Below are positions 8,011 through 15,412 of a stretch of 15,666 nucleotides of DNA, in pieces; position 1 is the stretch's first letter; every line of letters starts with the position of its first letter. The DNA is from JAPLJU01 sp964547985 (lineage in GTDB: Bacteria > Desulfobacterota > Syntrophia > Syntrophales > UBA2192), in contig CAZJPV010000050.1 in assembly GCA_964547985.1 (NCBI GenBank), positions 1-15,666 of the forward strand. The letters run 5' to 3'. The translations under genes and the position numbers were made by a program. The notes beneath the pieces are model-generated. The model saw only the letters and a list, made by a program, of their open reading frames with translations, was not told where the DNA came from and searched no databases.

Positions 8011-9186
8011 TCAACTTTTGTCCTTCAGGTATTTGAACCAGGACAAACCGTTTCGTTTCGCCTGTGTTTTACCCGAGAGGGCTGATGCGAAGTCCAGAAA
8101 ATTTTTTGTAATCTGGGATTCCGTCTTGAGCGCTGTGAGAGGTTTCCCCTGGTTAATCGCGCTCATCGTCGTCTGGTAATCATTGGGGATCGTCCACAGA
8201 AATTTCTTGTCCAGGTTCTTCTCTGCCTCTGTCATGGAAACAATAGAGTTCTTGTGGAACCGGTTCACGATGATCTCGATATTGGCGTCATGCGGATAGC
8301 CCAGGCCTCTGAAGGTGCTCTGGAGCCTCTTGACATTGATAAGACAGGGAAGGCTCAGGAGCGTCACGAGGAGGACCTTGTCGGACATCTTCATGATGAC
8401 CTTGGAGACATCGTCGAAGGACTGGCCGCTGTCGATGACGACATAATCAAAGAGGGTGTGCATGAGTTTGAGAAGACTCTCAATGACCTGTGGTGTGATC
8501 TTGTATTCATCCATGAGTTTACTCGGAGAGGGCAGCACGTAGATTCCGGAGTGATGCTTGCACAGGGTGCTCATGAGGTAAGTCGCATCGAGCCGCGAGA
8601 TGTTTTTGGCCACTTCCATCCAGTCAAAAACCGGTTCAATGCCCAGGAAAAGGGGGATGTCCCCGAAAAGGAGATTCATGTCCATCAACGCGACAGACTG
8701 GACGCCCTCCATGCTGGCAAGACTGGTGGCCAGGTTGACGGCAACCGTCGTTGTCCCGACACCGCCTTTGCTCCCCAGGACATCGATGATCTTTCCCCTC
8801 TTGGCCGGCGCCGCGATGACCTTCGCCCGGTCTTTCTGCGCCCTGATCTTGAATTTGATCAGGGCGTTTTTGACCTCCTCCGCGTTAAGGGGCTGCGGGA
8901 AGAATTCCTTGGCGCCGATCCGCAGGGCTTCGATCAGGATTTCCTGGTTTGTCTTCGGCGAGGTCAGGAAGACCTCCCCGGCGACTCCCGCAGACAGGAT
9001 ATTGGCGACAAACTGGAGATCCTTCCCGTGCTCCTCGCCAATATCGACGATGAAGAGGTCGTATCCGCCCGGATCGCTCATGTCCTTGATCTGCATGCCG
9101 CCGACGGAGGTGATGACCTCTTCCAGATCCTTCCGCACTTTCTGCGAGCGTGTCTCTATTCGAACGGAGAGTACCCTCTCAGACAT
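8011..9186 (-). CDS. cpaE: Tad localisation ATPase TadZ/CpaE
   Basis: I chose the ATG at 9186 (391 residues), which has AAGGA 7 bases upstream. An in-frame ATG at 9255 has only a distant GAGG, would add 23 hydrophilic residues, and remains possible. Residues 1-105 resemble an atypical receiver domain (YDLFIVDIGEE with Asp48, then LTSPKTNQEILIEALRIGAKEFF). Residues about 130-370 are a MinD/ParA ATPase domain with a deviant Walker A, GSKGGVGTTT (138-147), and LMDMNLLFGDIPLFLG as in CpaE. CpaE/TadZ dimers localise the Tad apparatus, often to a pole, and recruit TadA and other proteins. Whether Asp48 is phosphorylated is unknown; in many CpaE proteins the receiver is degenerate. It lies between the tadG-like gene and tadA, as in many Tad loci. 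Confidence 0.93.
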   Translation of the reverse strand: MSERVLSVRIETRSQKVRKDLEEVITSVGGMQIKDMSDPGGYDLFIVDIGEEHGKDLQFVANILSAGVAGEVFLTSPKTNQEILIEALRIGAKEFFPQPLNAEEVKNALIKFKIRAQKDRAKVIAAPAKRGKIIDVLGSKGGVGTTTVAVNLATSLASMEGVQSVALMDMNLLFGDIPLFLGIEPVFDWMEVAKNISRLDATYLMSTLCKHHSGIYVLPSPSKLMDEYKITPQVIESLLKLMHTLFDYVVIDSGQSFDDVSKVIMKMSDKVLLVTLLSLPCLINVKRLQSTFRGLGYPHDANIEIIVNRFHKNSIVSMTEAEKNLDKKFLWTIPNDYQTTMSAINQGKPLTALKTESQITKNFLDFASALSGKTQAKRNGLSWFKYLKDKS

Positions 9187-9277
9187 GGTCATATCCTTTT
9201 CTTCATTCACTTTCTGTTGTTCTGCCGGAGTCTTTAATATCTTTTCGCTCTTCATGTTTCTGATGACCTCGGAATCC

Positions 9278-10387
9278 TTACTGAACCAGACCGGGGATGG
9301 CGCCCATCGTGCCGAAATTGCCACCGCCCCCGCGACCCGGTTCGATGTTGTCGCAGATAACGGTGCCCACAACGGTGTGCTGCGGGCCACTTCGGGGATC
9401 ATTGACGATCACGTCCTCCATAACGACCGTCGCAAATCCCACCACGGTGTATTCCTGACCCGGGTTTCTGCCGCAGGGGAAGTCGAAGACGACGACCTCT
9501 GTGGTCCAGGTACCGGGGTTTCCATCCTCGTCTCTCGTTCTCATGTACTCGAAAAGATCGAAAAGGTCGCTGATGGCCGGGACAATGGTTCCCCCCGTCG
9601 CGTTGAAGACCGTCGAGTTGGCAGTGGTCTCGGGACTTGTGTAGGTCCCGTTTCGAAGCCCCTGGATAATTCTTCTCAGCCTGTTGGCGCTCGACGGTGA
9701 TTCATCATAAGTGTGCCACCCGGCACAGCTGTCCGTCGGATGAAACTGAATTCTCTGCCCGCAGAAATATCCTCTGTCAAACCAGTCAGCCGAAATACCA
9801 ATGGGAATAGAGAGACCACCGGGACCGGCGGTGCTCTGGCCCGTCAGGGCCGCTGTTGCCACCGCGTTCACGGGGGCGCTCTGGATACCGAACACGCGGG
9901 CGAAAAATAGCGAGACGGGATTGTTGATCTGCTGATCACGCCGGGCGATCACCCGGACCGCGTCGGGTTGATCGCGCGTCTGGCTGAAGGGATCGGGGCT
10001 GCGTCTCGTGTCCCACGTGCCGATCAGAATCTCCTCCGGGTCGATGGCGATGTTGACGCCGCCGGCCTGGTTGCTGAAGGCCACACCCGTTGCCGCGCCT
10101 TTGATGAGTAATTCGTCGGTACCCCCGGCAACGTAGGATTGCTGCTGGGCAACGGTCATTCCTTCATAGAGGACACCCAATTGCCTGGTTGAGGCCAGCG
10201 CGGCGGCATCCGCCGCATTCTGCAGTTCATTCCGATTCACCATGAGATAACCCACATCCACGGCGAGGGCGCCCATGCCGACAAAAATAACCAGGAGCAA
10301 AGCCACCAGGATGGCCACGGCACCGCGGCTGTCGCCCACAAGATCGGCTTGACGGCGGTGAAATATTTTTATGTTTTTCCACTCCAT
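9278..10387 (-). CDS. tadG: TadG-like minor pilin / pilus-assembly protein
   Basis: The protein has 369 residues, starting at the ATG at 10387, 4 bases after the tadE stop; the ribosome site is weak (GAGTAAG), suggesting translational coupling. SRGAVAILVALLLVIFVGMGALAVDVG (about 20-46) is the N-terminal membrane helix of the TadE/TadG-like family (PF13400 style), and NRNELQNAADAAALAS after it is its hallmark. The rest (about 60-369) is extracytoplasmic and contains at least four cysteines (in YFCGQR, DSCAGW, DFPCGR, VICDN) that could form disulphides. No von Willebrand A domain is seen, unlike long TadG proteins, so this is the short form. It ends in a Gly-rich tail (GRGGGGNFG). TadE/F/G proteins are low-abundance pseudopilin-like components, so a role in initiation or at the pilus tip is inference. 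Confidence 0.85.
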   Translation of the reverse strand: MEWKNIKIFHRRQADLVGDSRGAVAILVALLLVIFVGMGALAVDVGYLMVNRNELQNAADAAALASTRQLGVLYEGMTVAQQQSYVAGGTDELLIKGAATGVAFSNQAGGVNIAIDPEEILIGTWDTRRSPDPFSQTRDQPDAVRVIARRDQQINNPVSLFFARVFGIQSAPVNAVATAALTGQSTAGPGGLSIPIGISADWFDRGYFCGQRIQFHPTDSCAGWHTYDESPSSANRLRRIIQGLRNGTYTSPETTANSTVFNATGGTIVPAISDLFDLFEYMRTRDEDGNPGTWTTEVVVFDFPCGRNPGQEYTVVGFATVVMEDVIVNDPRSGPQHTVVGTVICDNIEPGRGGGGNFGTMGAIPGLVQ

Positions 10388-10391
10388 GGTC

Positions 10392-10868
10392 TTACTCGTA
10401 TCTCATCACGGTCTCGGCCGTGAGCGTGATCTGCCTCTCCGGGGAGTTACGGAAAAAGGCAATCACGATGTCCGGGAAGATGAGAAATTGATAATTATAG
10501 GCAACCCTTACCCTCAGGTTCTCCCCGAAGAGGGCAGTGGCGTTGAAACCATCCGGGAAAGAGGTAACCGGCGGCGGCTGCGCGTAATCAAAGGTGATGA
10601 GATTCTGGGCGCAATAAAGCTGGACGACCTGATCAATGGAGGGGCTGCCGAAATCGGGCAGCCTCGTCGGTGTCCTCGCCACAATGCCGGCCCTCGCACC
10701 CTCCCGGCTCGCATTGGTGATCACCTGCTTGTTGTAGAGGAGAAAGCCGAACTCGATCGTGCCGAAAATGATGAGCAGGAGAAGCGGCAGAATGATCGCG
10801 AACTCAATGGCCGACGCTCCTCTGGATTTCGACAATCTCTTCATCATTCGAAAGCCCCGCAAGCTCAT
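10392..10868 (-). CDS. tadE: TadE-like pseudopilin
   Basis: The protein has 158 residues. Its ATG at 10868 overlaps the stop codon of the upstream lipoprotein gene (ATGA), a sign of translational coupling. RGASAIEFAIILPLLLLIIFG is the TadE signature: a prepilin-like site (Gly17 before Ala18, Glu22 at mature position 5) and a hydrophobic helix about 21-44, then NASREGARAG. In studied systems TadE is cleaved by the TadV peptidase like the pilin. The extracytoplasmic part (about 60-158) carries one Cys and is otherwise unremarkable. An alternative ATG lies 21 bases downstream (MMKRLSK), but the overlap favours 10868. The tadG-like gene follows after 4 bases. Confidence 0.92.
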   Translation of the reverse strand: MSLRGFRMMKRLSKSRGASAIEFAIILPLLLLIIFGTIEFGFLLYNKQVITNASREGARAGIVARTPTRLPDFGSPSIDQVVQLYCAQNLITFDYAQPPPVTSFPDGFNATALFGENLRVRVAYNYQFLIFPDIVIAFFRNSPERQITLTAETVMRYE

Positions 10869-11137
10869 TTTCCCATCGTTCCGACGCTGAACGTGTAGGT
10901 TGGCGCGGGGGGCGTTTTTTCGAAACCTTTCTCGTACTTGTCAACAGTCGCCTGCGCCGCCTTCCCGTCCATACCCTCGACGGGGGCAAGATTTTTTTCC
11001 GCCTCGGGGTTCAGGGTCTGGTTGTGGATGGCAAGCTTATGAGACGTTCCATAGTCCATCTCGAGCCGGCTTTGTGCGCAACCGGCCAGGGCAACGATTA
11101 ATACCGTTATACTCAAGAGCAAAAATAGTTTTCTCAT
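10865..11137 (-). CDS. Small lipoprotein of the tad locus (90 residues)
   Basis: ATG at 11137 with GAGGAGAG about 7 bases upstream. A lipoprotein signal peptide ends in ALAGC (Cys20), so the mature protein has 71 residues. It contains GTSHKLAIHNQTLNPEA and NLAPVEGMDGKAAQATVDKYEKGF, a pattern I associate with small lipoproteins next to Tad secretin genes in Proteobacteria; that recollection cannot be checked here. The gene sits immediately after the secretin, where CpaD/RcpB is found in other loci, but it is far shorter than CpaD (about 200 residues). A pilotin-like or secretin-associated role is a reasonable inference. It starts 12 bases after the secretin stop and overlaps tadE by 4 bases. 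Confidence 0.85.
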   Translation of the reverse strand: MRKLFLLLSITVLIVALAGCAQSRLEMDYGTSHKLAIHNQTLNPEAEKNLAPVEGMDGKAAQATVDKYEKGFEKTPPAPTYTFSVGTMGK

Positions 11138-11149
11138 GTCTCACTCTCC

Positions 11150-12622
11150 TCACTCGGGTACAATGTGTCCAAAGTCGCCTTCCAGGCCTCCACCGCTTTT
11201 CACCGTCTGGTGCTGCGGCGCCGGGTTGGCGGTTTCCCCCTTCCCCGATCCCTCCAGCCAGCCCATGAGGTAGAACTCAAAATCATTCGGCTCAATGAAC
11301 TGATCTGTTGGCAACGTCTGCTTTGCCATATCAACAGGTTTGACGAGGTGCGGTGTCACGACGATGATCAACTCGGTCTCGTTCTTCTGGTAAGAGGTGC
11401 TGCGGAAGAGCGCACCCAGAACCGGGATATCGCCCAAGACGGGGAACTTCCTCACACTTTCCCGGACGTCGTCGCGGAGAAGCCCGGCAACAGCAAAGCT
11501 CTGGCCGTCGGCAAGCTCAATGACGGTGGAGACGCGACGAGTGGTGACGCTCGGAATGATGAAGCCTTGAAAGGACACGGCATTGGTAAAGTCAAGATCG
11601 GAGACCTCTGGATTTACCTCCATGCTGATCTTCTTGTTGCTGAGGACCGTCGGCGTGAAATTGAGCCCCACACCGAAGGTCTTGTATTCGATCGTGATGG
11701 TGGTCCCGATCCCGCCGGATTGAGGCACGGGGATGGGATACTCCCCGCCGGCCAGGAAGTTTGCCCTTTTACCGCTCAGCGTAATGAGGGTCGGCTCAGC
11801 CAGAACCTTCGTGAGCCCCTCATCTTTCAGGGCATCGATGAACATCGTCCAGGTGGCGCCGCCGCCGAGGAATCGCACAATGGCATTCACACTGGTTGAC
11901 ACCGTGGGAAGACCGGCCCCGGGAACGGCAGCCGTTGCCAGGCTGTCCAGGACGGACACACCGAAGGTTTTTCCGCCATCGCTCAAGTAACTGAAATTGA
12001 CCCCCAGTTTTTTCATGAGGCTGCGGGACATCTCGGCAACCCGCACTTCGAGCATCACCTGGTGGACACCACCGACCTCCAGAAGGTTGATGACTCTCTG
12101 CTTCCCTTCCTTGTCGGCAGGGGCGTAGGACCGGGCCAGGGCCATGACCTGGGCCAGATTCGCGCTGCTCGAGACCGTTCCGGACAGGGTGATGGCGTCA
12201 TGGGTACCGATCACTTTGACGTCTTTTTCCTGGGGCATCAGCTCGTAAATCTTCGCTTTGAGCTGACTCACGTCCGGCACGACCTCGATGTCGAGAACTG
12301 CCGATATGGCACGGCTCTCATTCCATAGGGTGATGTTCGTTGCGCCCGGCGCTTTCCCGGTGAGGTATATCTGTCTCGGTGTGAGCACAATAGCATCCGT
12401 AACCTCCGGCGCGGCGACGGAGACCCGTTTGATCCGGTCCGGGCTTTCAATAATGATGGATTTTCCGGCCATCAGGGTCAACTTCTGCGGCGCCGTCGAA
12501 TTCACCGACACCCGGGCGGGACTCGCCCAGCTGTTGAAAGAAAAAGCGAGTGAGAAAAACAGCACCAGCAGCAACAGAACAATATAGATGATTCCCAAAT
12601 ATCTGCTCATATTCCGCTTCAT
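11150..12622 (-). CDS. cpaC: Tad secretin RcpA/CpaC
   Basis: The protein has 490 residues; the ATG at 12622 has AAGGAGAAGG just upstream. A long hydrophobic N-terminus (about 9-29) ending near SWA is the signal peptide. The N-terminal pilus/MSS secretin domain lies about 45-115 (KSIIIESPDRIKRVSVAAPE), a BON domain about 117-168 (ITLSGTVSSSANLAQVMALA) and the secretin domain about 265-428 (LAEPTLITLSGKRANFLAGG, then FPVLGDIPVLGALFRS and ELIIVVTPHLV). This is the standard RcpA/CpaC layout, forming the outer-membrane pore for the Flp pilus. The tail (430-490) is polar. It starts 14 bases after the cpaB stop, with its ribosome site partly inside the cpaB stop region, so the two are coupled. Confidence 0.97.
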   Translation of the reverse strand: MKRNMSRYLGIIYIVLLLLVLFFSLAFSFNSWASPARVSVNSTAPQKLTLMAGKSIIIESPDRIKRVSVAAPEVTDAIVLTPRQIYLTGKAPGATNITLWNESRAISAVLDIEVVPDVSQLKAKIYELMPQEKDVKVIGTHDAITLSGTVSSSANLAQVMALARSYAPADKEGKQRVINLLEVGGVHQVMLEVRVAEMSRSLMKKLGVNFSYLSDGGKTFGVSVLDSLATAAVPGAGLPTVSTSVNAIVRFLGGGATWTMFIDALKDEGLTKVLAEPTLITLSGKRANFLAGGEYPIPVPQSGGIGTTITIEYKTFGVGLNFTPTVLSNKKISMEVNPEVSDLDFTNAVSFQGFIIPSVTTRRVSTVIELADGQSFAVAGLLRDDVRESVRKFPVLGDIPVLGALFRSTSYQKNETELIIVVTPHLVKPVDMAKQTLPTDQFIEPNDFEFYLMGWLEGSGKGETANPAPQHQTVKSGGGLEGDFGHIVPE

Positions 12623-12636
12623 CGAACCTTCTCCTT

Positions 12637-13494
12637 TTAAAACGTCTGCTGACTAATCTTATTTCCTTTGATCAACTCGACGGTGAAGGGCCCCTCCGAT
12701 GTGGTAGTGGACACGGCCTTGGGTTTCGACTTCTGCGCCCCCGATGAAACATAGGATGAAAGCAGTGCCGGTATCGTCGTTCCCTTCGTGACCACATCTT
12801 CCCTGTCACCGGCATTCCGCAGGGCGAGTTGCAGCTTGCCTTCCGTCGCGGCGAGTGCCAGCTTTTCGCCTTCCCCCGGTGTTACCTCCAGGGTGATGAC
12901 ATCAACCTGCGTGGGCTTCTCCTGCTTTCCCGTCTTTTCGATCTCCGTCCCCGTGGCAAGGACAAGGATATTCTCGAGAACAATCTTGGTAATGGGTGTG
13001 GACTGCTTGGCCGTCTGGGCCAGGGTCACAAGGATATCCACCCGGTGACCGGGATGGATGAAACCCGCGACGCCGACCACCTTGTCCACCTTCACGGCCA
13101 TGGCCCGCTTGCCGGGACTGATCACCGCCGCGACGCCGCCGCCCTTCATCGTCGCCGGGGCAAGCCTGGATTCAAGGATCGGCTCACCGGCCTTTAACGG
13201 ATACAGGATGACACGCCCGTTCAGCGCGGCCGGGTCGGTGGCGTACCCCGGGGGAAGGCTCTCTTTCAGGAAATTCGATACCTTCATATATTCCCTGCTG
13301 AGTGAAGTCCCCCAGGCCAAATCCGCTGCGGCCACGACGACCTGCTGGGTCTCCATGGTTTTATTTTTTGCGGCGTAACTCTTCTGCAGGTAGCTATACG
13401 AGAGCATGGCCACAAAAAGGGCGATGAGTACGGCAATGGAAAAAAGTATGATGGCCTTGCTCTTATCCGACAAATCGCTCCAGAGATTCTTCAT
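12637..13494 (-). CDS. cpaB: Flp pilus assembly protein RcpC/CpaB (SAF domain)
   Basis: The protein has 285 residues. The ATG at 13494 has a full AAGGAGG 9 bases upstream and GAGG closer in. A single membrane anchor (about 14-35) is followed by a SAF domain at about 50-116 (VVVAAADLAWGTSLSREYMKV, then GRVILYPLKAGEPILESRL) and the RcpC/CpaB domain at about 120-230 (VDKVVGVAGFIHPGHRVDILVT, then LEVTPGEGEKLALAATEGKLQLALR). CpaB is a periplasmic partner of the secretin, thought to stabilise it or interact with the cell wall. The order tadV-cpaB-cpaC is standard. A 73-base gap separates it from tadV. Confidence 0.96.
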   Translation of the reverse strand: MKNLWSDLSDKSKAIILFSIAVLIALFVAMLSYSYLQKSYAAKNKTMETQQVVVAAADLAWGTSLSREYMKVSNFLKESLPPGYATDPAALNGRVILYPLKAGEPILESRLAPATMKGGGVAAVISPGKRAMAVKVDKVVGVAGFIHPGHRVDILVTLAQTAKQSTPITKIVLENILVLATGTEIEKTGKQEKPTQVDVITLEVTPGEGEKLALAATEGKLQLALRNAGDREDVVTKGTTIPALLSSYVSSGAQKSKPKAVSTTTSEGPFTVELIKGNKISQQTF

Positions 13495-13567
13495 TTCCTC
13501 AAGCCTCCTTAACCCTTCAGTGCAGACGGGTTCATTGAAATTCGACCCCCGTTTTTCATGACAACCT

Positions 13568-14101
13568 CTAAATCATCTCCCTGAGAACATACAGGGTTGT
13601 CCCGAGCGCGATGACAACGCCGTAATAAAGGATCGGTATGTTCTTATTCTCCGCCACGGGGATATAAATGAACTGGTGGGTGAGCATCAGGGTCCTCAAG
13701 ATCCTGCCGTATCTCCGGAGGGTTTCCCTACCCCCCGCCTTCCACAGAAGAAGGGCCACGGCCAGAATTCCGCCGATGATGGCGGTGTAAATAAACGCCC
13801 AGAAAACCCCTTTCGGACCCAGCAATCCCCCGACGGCACCCATCAGCTTGACATCACCGGCCCCCATGCCCGCCGCAAGGTAGAATGAAATCAGGAGTCC
13901 GAGCCCCAGAAGCACTCCCTGCAGGCTGAAAAAGAATCCTGCGATGCCGTTCATCCAGCTATGGCAGGCAAGGCCGGCGGCGACGGTGGAAAAAGTCAGC
14001 CAGTTCGGTATTTTTTGAATGCGGACATCACTGATGGCGGCAACGAGCAATACAAGGAGTAAAAAGAGCGGTATGAATTGTACTGCCATGCAATGACCCA
14101 T
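13568..14101 (-). CDS. tadV: Prepilin peptidase TadV/CpaA (A24 aspartyl protease)
   Basis: The protein has 177 residues; the ATG at 14101 has GGAG 6 bases upstream. It lacks the long N-terminal methylase region of PilD, as expected for TadV/CpaA. Both catalytic motifs are intact: DVRIQKIPNWL with Asp25 after the first membrane helix, and GMGAGDVKLMGAVGGLLG with Asp83 (GxGD). Hydrophobic segments at about 8-23, 36-57, 60-78, 94-117 and 155-171 fit the integral membrane fold. TadV cleaves the Flp prepilin and the TadE/TadG pseudopilins after Gly. It lies just downstream of flp, separated by 189 bases. Confidence 0.96.
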   Translation of the reverse strand: MGHCMAVQFIPLFLLLVLLVAAISDVRIQKIPNWLTFSTVAAGLACHSWMNGIAGFFFSLQGVLLGLGLLISFYLAAGMGAGDVKLMGAVGGLLGPKGVFWAFIYTAIIGGILAVALLLWKAGGRETLRRYGRILRTLMLTHQFIYIPVAENKNIPILYYGVVIALGTTLYVLREMI

Positions 14102-14290
14102 CTAAAGCTCCAGAGGAACGAAGTCTGCCGGACTTAAAGCCCGAATCAGAGATGTCCGCCTTGATGATGTTGCCACGGGAAATTTCCCTTCCTGGTGCAC
14201 CGGAAAACAACCTTCATTTAGCGAAACCTGAAGGCCTCCGGCCGCCTTCGACCCCGTCAGGGAATCCCCCTTATCACGCGTCGTCAACTG
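14102..14290 (-). promoter_or_regulatory. Gap between flp and tadV with hairpins and palindrome
   Basis: This is the longest gap inside the pilus genes. Read on the minus strand it holds a GC-rich hairpin (arms 14244-14249 and 14230-14235, GAAGGC/GCCTTC, 8-base loop) without a following T tract, and a perfect 12-bp palindrome GGGAAATTTCCC (14177-14188). A structure here could stabilise the flp message or reduce read-through to tadV. A 61-codon frame from a TTG at 14287 ends TAG directly before the tadV ATG, but it has no ribosome site and no recognisable features. Confidence 0.4.
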
Positions 14291-14467
14291 TTAAGCCGGG
14301 CGGTCGGGGCCCACCACCGAGCGGATCCTTTCAAACACCGCGTATAACTGATCACCGACGAGCCATACGACTATCGCAATGGCCATGGCGATGCCGGCCG
14401 CGATCAGGGCGTACTCGATTGCCGTGACACCTTTTTCGTCCTTCAGAAATTGTTTGATTCTTTTCAT
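14291..14467 (-). CDS. flp: Flp-family major pilin prepilin
   Basis: The ATG at 14467 gives 58 residues and has AGGAGG 9 bases upstream. The in-frame TTG at 14485 overlaps that ribosome site and is rejected. A short basic leader (MKRIKQFLKDEKG) ends at Gly13, and the mature chain begins VTAIEYALIAAGIAMAI, the Flp motif with Glu18 at mature position 5 and the adjacent Tyr. One hydrophobic helix fills residues about 18-40, followed by a short polar tail ending GPDRPA. This is the usual Flp size. The mature pilin of about 45 residues is made by TadV. As the first gene of the locus behind a long control region, it is probably the most strongly expressed gene. Only one flp copy is seen in the window. 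Confidence 0.95.
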   Translation of the reverse strand: MKRIKQFLKDEKGVTAIEYALIAAGIAMAIAIVVWLVGDQLYAVFERIRSVVGPDRPA

Positions 14468-14543
14468 CCGTGAAATCCTCCTCAAACGATTATTTTTTTA
14501 ATTGAACAGCCCCTTGGTTCATAATAAAGGCTCTGACTCTTCT

Positions 14544-14584
14544 ATTATATTCTGCGACCTCCTGACCTCCTTTTCATCACCTCC
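14544..14584 (-). promoter_or_regulatory. Candidate flp promoter with three GGAGGT repeats upstream
   Basis: Read on the minus strand, a perfect TATAAT (14544-14549) lies 77 bases before the flp ATG. The expected -35 position (about 14567-14572) reads AAGGAG, far from TTGACA, which suggests an activator-dependent promoter. Three direct copies of GGAGGT (minus strand; 14557-14562, 14565-14570, 14579-14584) cover the region upstream of the box and might be a binding site. I see no convincing sigma-54 (-24/-12) element. Confidence 0.45.
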
Positions 14585-14702
14585 CTCTGCATATATAATA
14601 TCATCCGTTGTGGTTGTTATTTTCGTTGCACTCACAAAAAAATCAATCGGTAGCAGGTATGATTTTATGTAAGAATAAAGTATTATTTTGCAGTCTAATA
14701 CA

Positions 14703-15158
14703 CCGGTTGATAACTTGACAGGAAATTTTATAAGCTTCTATAATAATTTTATTTTAACTTTATAATACCTAAAAGTCATGAAAAACGCACCTCGATAAAA
14801 GGCTGAATTTTTCTGAGGCTGAGTCTGTCATATACAACGGCATGCGGACCTGTTGATAAACGATGTATTTACGCTGAAATAATTTTCATCCTGTTGATAA
14901 TTTTATTTCTTTAATGAAGCAATCGGGCAGACCGTTCAATGGAATACCATCAGGCCTTCTAAAATCAGAATCTTCGTAATTCATACAATTGCTTAAAATC
15001 ATTGCAAAATTCAGTTTTAAAACCGTGGGGCCTGGACATCCGTCCTACCCAAAGAAATACTATCAAGAATGATGCCGATATGGCTGTAGGACATGTAACA
15101 CATAATATATGATTAGAATGAATATGTTAGGTATGAAAAGGCAGGATTTATCAACAGG
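14703..15158. repeat. CCTGTTGATAA motif, four copies
   Basis: Exact CCTGTTGATAA occurs at 14849-14859 and 14890-14900 (direct, start to start 41 bases), with an exact inverted copy at 15148-15158. A copy with one mismatch (CCGGTTGATAA) is at 14703-14713. Two of the exact copies also share the next A. The core TTATCAACA is one base from the DnaA box TTATCCACA, but no replication genes are nearby. A transcription factor site is the simplest reading. Confidence 0.6.
14715..14744 (+). promoter_or_regulatory. Consensus sigma-70 promoter reading away from flp
   Basis: TTGACA (14715-14720) and TATAAT (14739-14744) are both perfect and are separated by 18 bases. The start of transcription would be near 14751. 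No gene begins for about 690 bases downstream. The motif copy at 14703-14713 ends one base before the -35 box, so a protein bound there could act on this promoter. Confidence 0.6.
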
Positions 15159-15383
15159 CCTGGTCGGGATCTTATCATCCCCAAATAACTTCCGTCACCC
15201 ATGATGTTATCTTTAGGTAAATAATAGAAATTTTTGTAATCGCCAGGAAAGTTTCGCCTTCTGACCGGCCGATCCGTCTCTGAATGTCGATTACGTCAAT
15301 CGAGACTAGGGGGGAAACTATGACTACCGGGCGTTGCCCCTCCGCAGACCTTCTCAAGTTTTAAAAAGAATTCCGCCGAAATG

Positions 15384-15412
15384 TTGAAAAGCCGGCTGTA
15401 TTGGGTTAATAT
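15384..15412 (+). promoter_or_regulatory. Likely promoter of the DUF4124 gene
   Basis: TTGAAA (15384-15389) and TAATAT (15407-15412) are separated by 17 bases. Each box is close to the sigma-70 consensus. They lie about 30 bases before the ATG at 15441, giving a leader of about 20 bases that carries AAAGGAGG. Confidence 0.55.

Noticed and set aside
8254..9700. Long plus-strand open frames opposite tadZ and tadG (327 and 366 codons)
   Set aside because: They lie antisense to clearly identified Tad genes, show no domain pattern and lack ribosome sites; GC-rich genes often produce such mirror frames.
11165..11899. Plus-strand frame of 244 codons opposite the secretin
   Set aside because: It is antisense to the secretin domain; its composition reflects the complementary strand, not a protein family.
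14102..14287. 61-codon minus-strand frame ending exactly before the tadV start
   Set aside because: It has a TTG start without a ribosome site, mixed third-base use and no motif. The TAG-ATG junction is noted but not enough for a gene.
14703..15158. Replication origin based on DnaA-box-like TTATCAACA copies
   Set aside because: Each copy differs from the DnaA consensus at one base, and no dnaA, dnaN or other origin-linked gene is present; a regulator site is simpler.
15175..15357. 60-codon minus-strand frame in the control region
   Set aside because: No ribosome site, no recognisable motif, and it lies in AT-rich DNA full of regulatory signals.
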